Source of the DNA: a bacterium HR32
GTDB taxonomy: Bacteria; Sysuimicrobiota; Sysuimicrobiia; Sysuimicrobiales; Sysuimicrobiaceae
Assembly: GCA_002898935.1 (NCBI GenBank)
Contig: BEII01000015.1
Span: forward strand, 1 to 12,243
DNA: 12,243 nt
Direction: 5' to 3'
Position 1 is the stretch's first letter. Every line of letters starts with the position of its first letter. A program made the translations under genes and the position numbers. Of this stretch, positions 6,709-12,243 are shown one piece after another. The notes under the pieces are model-generated. The model saw only the letters and a list, made by a program, of their open reading frames with translations, ran no database searches and was not told the DNA's origin.

Positions 6709-7765
6709 GGGCAGGGATCCCCGGATCCAGGCGGCCATCCAGAACTGGGCGCCGCGGATGATCGCCCAAGGGGTGGACTACAACGACTTCGTCCGGACCA
6801 CCTCCGCCCTGGAGCGTTGGGAGGACTGGTTGGACGCCTGGGTGAGGACCGGGGACGTGCACGCGCACCTGGCCCAGGAGGCGGAGTCCCGGGGCAGGCG
6901 GGTCACCGCGGGCGAGGCGTGGGTGCGTGCGGCGCTCTGCTACCACTTCGCCAAGTTCGTGTGGACCCTGGACGAGGTCCGCTACCGTGAGACGACCCTC
7001 CGTGCGGTGGAGGCCTTGCGGTCGGCCCACCGCCACCTCGACCCCACCGCCCGGCGGCTGGAAGTCCCCTTCGAGGGCGCAATGTTGTTCGCCAACCTGA
7101 GGCGCCCCGTTGGCGTCCTGCGGCCTCCGCTGGTGGTGCTGGTCCCGGGGCTCGACTCCACCAAAGAGGAGTTCTTTCACTGGGAGAACACGTTCCTGGC
7201 GCGCGGGATGGCCACCGTCTCCGTGGACGGCCCAGGGCAGGGCGAGACAGGCTTCCACACCCACATCCGGGCCGACTACGAGGTGGCGGTACGGGCTCTA
7301 CTGGATCGCCTCGAGGAGCACGCGGAGGTCAACACGGAGCGGGTGGGTGCCGTGGGCGTGAGCCTGGGTGCCTACTATGCTCCCCGCGCCGCGGCCTTCG
7401 AGCCGCGCATCCGCGCGGTGACCGCCATCGGCGGACCGTACAACTTCGGGGCGGCCTGGGAACGGCTGCCGAACCTGACCCGCGAGACGTTCCGGTACCA
7501 CGCGGGCGCTCGGGACGAAGAGGAAGCGCGGCGCCGCGCTCTGGAGCTGGACCTGGGCCCGGTGCTGCCTCAGCTCCGCCAGCCCCTGCTGGTCGTGTTC
7601 GGCCAGCAGGACCTGCTCTTCCCCTGGCAGGACGCAGAACGGGTCGCCCGGGAAGCTCACCGCGGCGAGTTCGTCCTGTACCCGGAGGGCAACCACGTGT
7701 GCAACAACATCCCGTACAAGTACCGTCCTCTCGTGGCGGATTGGATGGCGGAACAGCTAAGCTGA
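6695..7765 (+). CDS. Alpha/beta hydrolase, 2,6-dihydroxypseudooxynicotine hydrolase-like (C-C hydrolase)
   Basis: This is an alpha/beta hydrolase of about 356 residues with an N-terminal helical cap, as in the FrsA/DHPON-hydrolase group. The cap spans about 1-125 (RDPRIQAAIQNW, WEDWLDAW, AGEAWVRAALCYHFAKFVW) and precedes the catalytic core. The core has PLVVLVPGLDSTKEEF, SVDGPGQGE, the nucleophile elbow GVSLG with Ser223, Asp306 (FGQQDLLFP) and His334 (EGNHVCNN). The same arrangement characterises the nicotine-pathway enzyme that cleaves a C-C bond beside a ketone. The frame is open from 6629, but the upstream codons overlap the amidohydrolase tail; GTG 6695 after gaggtg gives a sensible N-terminus. 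The stop is 16 bases before the next cupin. Substrate specificity is unknown; an esterase role is the alternative. Confidence 0.88.
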   Translation: MRTGEGRDPRIQAAIQNWAPRMIAQGVDYNDFVRTTSALERWEDWLDAWVRTGDVHAHLAQEAESRGRRVTAGEAWVRAALCYHFAKFVWTLDEVRYRETTLRAVEALRSAHRHLDPTARRLEVPFEGAMLFANLRRPVGVLRPPLVVLVPGLDSTKEEFFHWENTFLARGMATVSVDGPGQGETGFHTHIRADYEVAVRALLDRLEEHAEVNTERVGAVGVSLGAYYAPRAAAFEPRIRAVTAIGGPYNFGAAWERLPNLTRETFRYHAGARDEEEARRRALELDLGPVLPQLRQPLLVVFGQQDLLFPWQDAERVAREAHRGEFVLYPEGNHVCNNIPYKYRPLVADWMAEQLS

Positions 7766-7781
7766 CGAAGGAGGGATTGGG

Positions 7782-8234
7782 ATGGCAGAGGGGAAGGTGG
7801 TGGTCCCGCACGAGGCCCTGGCGGAGGCCGAGGCGGTGGTCGGCCGGGGATCCGGCTCCAAGGTGTTCCACCTGGAGGAGGTCCCTGTGTTGGCCTCGGC
7901 CCACGACGGGCGGCGCAAGCAGGTGCTCTTGAACCGAACCAACACCGGGGCCCCCCTGCTGGTGGACGTGGTCCGTCTGCCTCCAGGTGGTTCGTCGCCG
8001 GTCCATTTGCACAGGGGTACGGAGCACTTCTTCTACGTGCTGGCAGGCCGTGGGCGGATCGGCATCGGCCAGCAACTGTTCCCGCTGCGGCCGGGGTCCG
8101 TGGTCTGGGTCGCGGAAGGTGACGTGCACCAGCTGCTGGCGGACGCCGACTGCGAGCTCACCCTGCTCGAGTACTTTTCGCAGGGGCGGCACGAGACGGT
8201 CTTCCTCGGACCGGCCTGCGCCTGGGAACGGTGA
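7782..8234 (+). CDS. Cupin-domain protein with probable four-histidine metal site
   Basis: This is a second, divergent cupin of 150 residues. Motif 1 is PVHLHRGTEHFFYVLAGRG, giving His75 and His77; the position normally held by Glu carries His82, with Glu81 beside it. Motif 2 is PGSVVWVAEGDVHQLLA with His116, and the usual Pro is replaced by Ala. A four-His cupin site is known in the family (Thermotoga TM1287), so metal binding is still likely. ATG 7782 is preceded by gaaggaggga, a strong ribosome-binding site. It sits between the C-C hydrolase and a molybdenum hydroxylase. Function could be dioxygenase, isomerase or binding; nothing in the sequence settles it. It is too divergent from the first cupin (1716-2111) to suggest a recent duplication. 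Confidence 0.85.
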   Translation: MAEGKVVVPHEALAEAEAVVGRGSGSKVFHLEEVPVLASAHDGRRKQVLLNRTNTGAPLLVDVVRLPPGGSSPVHLHRGTEHFFYVLAGRGRIGIGQQLFPLRPGSVVWVAEGDVHQLLADADCELTLLEYFSQGRHETVFLGPACAWER

Positions 8235-8298
8235 CGCGCAGGCGCGGTATCCTGGGGCCTGTGCACCTCACAGTCTGGGAGCGGAGGAGGTCCAGTTC
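8235..8298 (+). repeat. Intergenic spacer with two short inverted repeats
   Basis: This 64-base gap is the longest in the window. It contains a short CGCG palindrome (8235-8246) and the perfect inverted repeat CTGTG-5-CACAG (8259-8273). There is no T-tract, so a rho-independent terminator is not supported, and no convincing -35/-10 pair is visible. It may be an mRNA processing or operator site, or chance. Confidence 0.25.
8281..8290 (+). promoter_or_regulatory. Shine-Dalgarno deciding the molybdenum hydroxylase start
   Basis: The block gcggaggagg ends 8 bases before GTG 8299. The large-subunit frame stays open upstream to 7987 inside the cupin gene, so this site is what fixes the N-terminus at MTSEHALRASSWIGRP. 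Confidence 0.6.
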
Positions 8299-10617
8299 GT
8301 GACCAGCGAGCACGCGCTCCGTGCCTCTAGCTGGATCGGCCGGCCGCTGCGGCGTAGGGAGGACGGCCGGTTCCTGCGGGGGCAGGCGCGGTACGTGGAC
8401 GACCTGCAGCTCCCCGGCATGCTGCACCTGGTGGTGGTACGCAGCCCGCACGCCCACGCCCGGGTAGGCGCTATCCGGGTTGAAGCGGCCTTGGCCGTCC
8501 CCGGCGTGGTGTGGGTGATCACCGCCGCAGACCTGGCGGGACGGGTTGGCCGATACGCCTTGGGCACCGTGGAAGGGACGCGGGTGGCCCCGGTGCCACA
8601 CCCCGTTCTGGCCGCGGGCCGCGTGCGGTACGTGGGAGAGCCGGTAGCCGCCGTGGTGGCGGAGACCCGGGCCGCGGCGGAGGACGCGGCGGCGCTGGTG
8701 GACGTGGGGTACGAGGTGTTGCCGGCCGTCGCCGACCCGGAGGAGGCGCTCGGCGGTGGGGTGCGCCTGCACGACGAGCTCCCGGACAACGTGCTGTTCC
8801 GGTGGGAGGGCCGGGGCGGAGACCCGGAGGGCGAGTTCGCCCGCGCAGACCGCGTGGTCCGGCAGAGGTTCAGGATCCCGCGGCTGGCAGCCGTCCCCAT
8901 GGAGACCCGGGGCGCCGTGGCCTCCTACGACCCGGGCACGGACCTGCTGACCGTGTGGTCGTCTGCGCAGGGCACCCACCGCCCGCGGGAACAGCTCAGC
9001 CGGATCCTGGGTCGGCCCGAGGACCGCATCCGGTTCGTGGTGCCCGACGTGGGCGGTGCGTTCGGCAGCAAGTTCGGCGTCTCGCCAGAGGCGGTGCTTG
9101 CCGCGTGGGCCGCGGTGGAGCTGCGCAGGCCGGTGAAGTGGGTGGAGGACCGGCGGGAGAACCTGCTCGCTAGCTACCAGGGCCGCGGCGTCGTGGCCGA
9201 GGTGGAGGTGGCGTTGCGGGGCGGACGGATGACCGCGGTGCGCGCGCGGCTGCTGGCGGACGCAGGCGCCTACCTGTACCCTTCGAGCCCGGTGCCGCCC
9301 GTGAACACTGCCATGTTGATGACGGGTGCCTACGACATCCCCCACGCCCACGTGGAGCTGCTGGGCGTCGCCACCAACAAGGTCCCCACCGGCCCGTACC
9401 GCGGCGCCGGCCGCCCGGAGGCCGCCTACCTGGTGGAGCGCATGGCGGAGCTGGCGGCGCGCGAGCTCGGAGAGGACCCTGTTCAGTTCCGATTGCGGCA
9501 CGCGATCCCGCCAGAAGCCTTCCCGTACCGGAACCCGTTGGGCTACACGTACGACTCGGGCGACTACCCCCGCGCCCTGCAGCGCCTCTGCGAGCTCATG
9601 GAGTACGACCGCGCGTGCGAGGAGCGCGAACGGGCCCGGGCGGAGGTGCGGCTTGTGGGGGTAGGCGTCGCGCTGTACGTAGAGCGCGCGGCGAGCCAGG
9701 TGTGGGAGAGCGCCGCCCTCCTCGTCGAACCCTCCGGCCGGGTGGTGGTGCGGACCGGTTCCATGCCCCACGGACAGGGCCACGAGACGACGTTTGCGCA
9801 GATCGCGGCAGACCTGCTGCAGGTGCACCCGGACGACGTGGTGGTGGAGTACGGGGATACGGCCCTGGTGGGCCGCAGCATCGGCACGTTCGGCAGCCGG
9901 TCCACGACCCTGGGCGGGTCAGCCCTGGTGGTGGCCGCGCGCAAGGTCCAGGAGAAGGTCAGGCGCATCGCCGCCCACCTGCTGGAGGCTTCCCCGGAGG
10001 ACGTGGAGTGGCAGGGCGGCATTTTTTGGGTCCGCGGCGTCCCGGAGCGGGCTGTGTCGTGGAAGGAGGTGGCGACGGCCGCGTACCAGCCCCACCGCCT
10101 GCCGCAGGACCTCGAGATGGGGTTGGAAGCCTCCGGGTACTTCGCCATTCCGCGGCCTGTGTTCCCCTACGGCGCGTACGGGGCCGTGGTGGAGGTGGAC
10201 CGCGAGACCGGCCAGGTGCGGGTCTTGCAGTTGGCGGCGGTAGACGACGCGGGCCGCATCATTAACCCTCTGTTGGCGGAAGGGCAGATCGCCGGCAGCG
10301 TGGTGCAGGCCATCGGGCAGGTGTTCAGCGAGGCTTTCGAGTACGACCCGAGCGGGCAGCCGCTGTCCGCCACCCTCGCGGAGTACGGAGTGCCGCGGGC
10401 GGTGCACGCCCCGCCGCTAAGCAGCGAGTTCCTGGAGACGCCCTCTCCCCTGAACCCCCTGGGCACCAAGGGGTTGGGCGAGGCCGGCACCATCGGCGCT
10501 CCCCCTGCCCTGGCGAACGCCGTGTTGGACGCGCTGGCGCCCTTCGGGGTGCGGCATCTGGACTTCCCCTTCACCGCCGAGCGGGTGTGGCGGGCCATCC
10601 ACGGCCGCCAGGCCTGA
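8299..10617 (+). CDS. Molybdenum hydroxylase large subunit (xanthine dehydrogenase / CoxL-like family)
   Basis: This is the molybdopterin-cytosine-dinucleotide subunit of a xanthine-oxidase-family hydroxylase, about 772 residues, the family's normal size. It hydroxylates a carbon of an N-heterocycle, aldehyde or similar substrate with water-derived oxygen. The N-terminal domain carries IGRPLRRREDGRFLRGQARYVDD cut by SPHAHARV. The cofactor domains carry GGAFGSK (residues 252-258), PYRGAGRPEA around Tyr367-Arg368, HGQGHETTFAQIAADLL and GTKGLGEAGTIGAP with catalytic Glu728. The AYxCSFR loop of true form I CO dehydrogenase is absent, so a CO dehydrogenase label would be misleading. The usual FAD (CoxM) and 2Fe-2S (CoxS) partner genes are not adjacent. 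GTG 8299 is chosen over upstream in-frame starts because of the ribosome-binding site at 8281-8290. Confidence 0.94.
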   Translation: MTSEHALRASSWIGRPLRRREDGRFLRGQARYVDDLQLPGMLHLVVVRSPHAHARVGAIRVEAALAVPGVVWVITAADLAGRVGRYALGTVEGTRVAPVPHPVLAAGRVRYVGEPVAAVVAETRAAAEDAAALVDVGYEVLPAVADPEEALGGGVRLHDELPDNVLFRWEGRGGDPEGEFARADRVVRQRFRIPRLAAVPMETRGAVASYDPGTDLLTVWSSAQGTHRPREQLSRILGRPEDRIRFVVPDVGGAFGSKFGVSPEAVLAAWAAVELRRPVKWVEDRRENLLASYQGRGVVAEVEVALRGGRMTAVRARLLADAGAYLYPSSPVPPVNTAMLMTGAYDIPHAHVELLGVATNKVPTGPYRGAGRPEAAYLVERMAELAARELGEDPVQFRLRHAIPPEAFPYRNPLGYTYDSGDYPRALQRLCELMEYDRACEERERARAEVRLVGVGVALYVERAASQVWESAALLVEPSGRVVVRTGSMPHGQGHETTFAQIAADLLQVHPDDVVVEYGDTALVGRSIGTFGSRSTTLGGSALVVAARKVQEKVRRIAAHLLEASPEDVEWQGGIFWVRGVPERAVSWKEVATAAYQPHRLPQDLEMGLEASGYFAIPRPVFPYGAYGAVVEVDRETGQVRVLQLAAVDDAGRIINPLLAEGQIAGSVVQAIGQVFSEAFEYDPSGQPLSATLAEYGVPRAVHAPPLSSEFLETPSPLNPLGTKGLGEAGTIGAPPALANAVLDALAPFGVRHLDFPFTAERVWRAIHGRQA

Positions 10618-10660
10618 CAGACAGGACCCGGCCCGGAGGGCGGGGAAAGGCTTCCTTGGC

Positions 10661-11392
10661 ATGGCGGACCGGCCCGCCCGCGTGGCGCTGTTCACCACGT
10701 GTCTTGTGGACCAGTTCTACCCGCAGGTGGCCGAAGCTACCCTGCGCGTGCTGGACCGGGTCGGCGTGCGCGCGGACGTCCCTGGTGGCCAGACCTGCTG
10801 CGGGCAGCCCCTGCTGAACGACGGGTTCCCGAAAGAGGCCGCGGCCCTGGCGCGCCACTTTCTACGGACCTTCGAGCCCTACGACGCCGTGGTCGCGCCC
10901 TCGGGGTCGTGTGTGGCCACGGTGCGGGAGTTCTACCCGCACCTGGCACAGGAGGCGCGGTGGCGGGAACGCATCCGCTCCCTCGCCCACCGGACCTACG
11001 AGGTGTCGGAGTTCGTGGTGCGGGTCCTCGGGGTGGAACGCGTGCAGGCCCGGTTCCCCCACCGGGTGACCTTCCACCCCTCCTGCCACCTGCTGCGCGG
11101 GCTGCGGGCCGCGGAGTGCGCCCGGAGGTTGCTGCTGGGCGTGGAGGACCTGGAGCTCGTGGACCTCGCACACCCTGAGGCCTGTTGCGGTTTCGGCGGC
11201 GTGTTCTCCGTGAAGTTCCCGGAGGTGTCTAGGGCGCTGCTGGAGGACAAGCTGGCCGACGCGCAAGCCACCGGCGCGCAGCTGCTGGTCTCCACCGACG
11301 CGGGCTGCCTGATGCAACTGGAGGGCGGGCTGGCACGGCACAGGATCCCCCTGCGGTGCGTGCACCTGGTGGAGGTGTTGTGGCAGCCGTGA
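10661..11392 (+). CDS. lutA: LutA-like (Fe-S)-binding CCG-domain protein
   Basis: LutA, LutB and LutC together oxidise L-lactate to pyruvate in many bacteria; LutA carries two cysteine-rich CCG domains that bind an Fe-S cluster and resembles heterodisulfide-reductase subunit B and GlcF. Its 243 residues match LutA length. Repeat 1 has Cys14 (FTTCLVDQFYP), Cys46-Cys47-Gly (QTCCGQP) and PSGSC. Repeat 2 has HPSCHLLRGL, ACCGFGGVFSVKFP and STDAGCLMQLEGG. The ATG at 10661 has only a weak aaagg ribosome-binding site 10 bases upstream. The gene's 3' end overlaps the LutB-like start. Family assignment is firm. The real electron donor could be another hydroxyacid such as glycolate, which fits the hydroxyacid dehydrogenase earlier in the operon (inference). 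Confidence 0.92.
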   Translation: MADRPARVALFTTCLVDQFYPQVAEATLRVLDRVGVRADVPGGQTCCGQPLLNDGFPKEAAALARHFLRTFEPYDAVVAPSGSCVATVREFYPHLAQEARWRERIRSLAHRTYEVSEFVVRVLGVERVQARFPHRVTFHPSCHLLRGLRAAECARRLLLGVEDLELVDLAHPEACCGFGGVFSVKFPEVSRALLEDKLADAQATGAQLLVSTDAGCLMQLEGGLARHRIPLRCVHLVEVLWQP

Positions 11393-12243
11393 GGCCCACC
11401 TCCGCGGGGTTCAAGGACGCCAGCGCCCGCGCGGTGCACGACCCAGCCCTGCGGGAGGCCATCGTACGGGTCACCGGCTCCCTGGGCGTGCGGCGGGCGC
11501 AGGTGACCGCAGAACTCCCACACTTCGACGCCCTGCGGGACCGAGCCAAGCGAATCAAGGAGCACACCCTGGCACACCTGGACCGCTACCTCGAGCAACT
11601 CGAGGAAGCGGTGCGGTCCCGCGGCGGCCACGTGCACTGGTGCCGGGATGGGGAAGAGGCGGTTGGGTGCGTGGTGCGCATCTGCCGCGAGGTCGGGGCG
11701 AGAGTCGTCGCCAAGAGCAAGTCCATGGTGACCGAGGAGCTGGAGCTGAACCGGGCCCTGGTGCAGGCGGGTATGGAGGTGGTGGAGACCGACCTGGGTG
11801 AGTTCGTGGTGCAGCTGAGCGGCGACCGCCCGTCCCACCTGATCGCGCCCATCATCCACAAGCGGCGGGAGGACGTGGCGGAGTTGTTCTCCCGGCACCT
11901 GGGCACGCCCCCGGACGCGCCCGTGCAGGTGCTGACCGCGGCGGCCCGGGCCCACCTGCGGCGGGCGTTCCTCCGTGCGGACGTGGGCATTACCGGCGCC
12001 AACTTCCTCGTGGCGCAGACCGGAAGTGTGGTCCTCGTGGAGAACGAGGGCAACGCCCGCATGGTCACCACGCGGCCGCGGGTGCACGTGGCCGTGGCGG
12101 GGCTGGAGAAGGTGATCCCGCGGCTCGCGGACCTCGCGGTGTTCCTCCCGCTGCTGGTGCGCAGCGCCACCGGCCAGCGGCTGTCCGTGTACGTGTCCCT
12201 GCTGTCCGGGCCCCGCCGGCCCAGGGGGCTGGCCGGGCCAGAC
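11380..12243 (+). CDS. lutB: LutB-like iron-sulfur protein, 3'-truncated by the window end
   Basis: This is the N-terminal ~288 residues of a LutB-type protein, normally about 470, in the same lactate-oxidation complex as LutA. Seen in order are FKDASARAVHDPALREAI, RAKRIKEHTLAHLDRYLEQL, VAKSKSMVTEELELN, DLGEFVVQLSGDRPSHL, then the LUD-domain core TGANFLVAQTGSVVLVENEGN near residue 205 and SGPRRP at the edge. The C-terminal ferredoxin-like cysteine motifs lie beyond the window, and there is no stop before base 12243. The start is GTG 11380 or GTG 11389; GGAGG at 11371-11375 is 4 bases before the first and 13 before the second. Either start overlaps the LutA end, indicating translational coupling. 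LutC would be expected further right. Confidence 0.93.
   Translation, partial: MAAVRPTSAGFKDASARAVHDPALREAIVRVTGSLGVRRAQVTAELPHFDALRDRAKRIKEHTLAHLDRYLEQLEEAVRSRGGHVHWCRDGEEAVGCVVRICREVGARVVAKSKSMVTEELELNRALVQAGMEVVETDLGEFVVQLSGDRPSHLIAPIIHKRREDVAELFSRHLGTPPDAPVQVLTAAARAHLRRAFLRADVGITGANFLVAQTGSVVLVENEGNARMVTTRPRVHVAVAGLEKVIPRLADLAVFLPLLVRSATGQRLSVYVSLLSGPRRPRGLAGPD

Noticed and set aside
7987..8298. Upstream extension of the molybdenum hydroxylase frame
   Set aside because: It overlaps the cupin gene, has shadow-like composition, and a good ribosome-binding site precedes GTG 8299, where homology to the family begins.
10618..10660. Possible terminator or promoter between the Mo-hydroxylase and LutA genes
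   Set aside because: Only a tiny aagg-ctt-cctt palindrome is present, with no stable stem, T-tract or recognisable -35/-10.
1..12243. CRISPR arrays, insertion sequences, tRNA/rRNA genes
   Set aside because: No regular repeat-spacer pattern, transposase motif, terminal inverted repeat or tRNA-like cloverleaf was seen on either strand.

Overview
The window is very GC-rich and densely coded. Every supported gene lies on the + strand, most separated by under 20 bases or overlapping, so it reads as one long catabolic operon running in from the left and out to the right. More than half of the genes appear to use GTG starts, and G/C-ending codons dominate. This suggests a high-GC bacterium of thermophile or soil-actinobacterial style. 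The sequence does not allow a taxonomic call, and no rRNA, tRNA or phage/IS gene is visible.

Layout, left to right. (1) The 3' part of a 2-oxoacid dehydrogenase E2 gene (to 818), with the E3-binding and catalytic domains. (2) A beta-hydroxyacid dehydrogenase (830-1714). (3) A textbook single-domain cupin (1716-2111). (4) A 2-keto-4-pentenoate hydratase / 4-oxalocrotonate decarboxylase family enzyme (2115-2840). (5) A nitrilase-superfamily gene interrupted by one frameshift near 3455-3461 (2858-3900). (6) An NAD(P)+ aldehyde dehydrogenase (3905-5350). (7) An M24/creatinase-fold protein that has lost all five metal ligands (5357-6538). (8) A 150-base scar that begins as one gene and ends as the C-terminus of an amidohydrolase (6555-6708). 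(9) An alpha/beta hydrolase resembling the C-C bond hydrolase 2,6-dihydroxypseudooxynicotine hydrolase (6695-7765). (10) A second cupin with a four-histidine ligand set (7782-8234). (11) A xanthine-dehydrogenase-family molybdenum hydroxylase large subunit (8299-10617), without its FAD and 2Fe-2S partners. (12) LutA- and LutB-like lactate-oxidation proteins (10661-11392; 11380 to the end, truncated).

Together the enzymes look like a peripheral degradation route. A molybdenum hydroxylase adds oxygen to a ring or aldehyde, cupins and hydrolases open or split the skeleton, a nitrilase/omega-amidase-type enzyme removes nitrogen, the hydratase and dehydrogenases process keto- and hydroxy-acid fragments, and the 2-oxoacid dehydrogenase and Lut proteins feed central metabolism. 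The set (Mo-hydroxylase, DHPON-hydrolase-like enzyme, nitrilase-family amidase, aldehyde dehydrogenase) recalls the lower nicotine/pyridine pathway of Paenarthrobacter plasmid pAO1. That parallel is inference from family membership; the real substrate cannot be read from sequence. The frameshifted nitrilase and the two-gene scar show that the cluster has been remodelled or is partly decaying, unless either is an assembly error.
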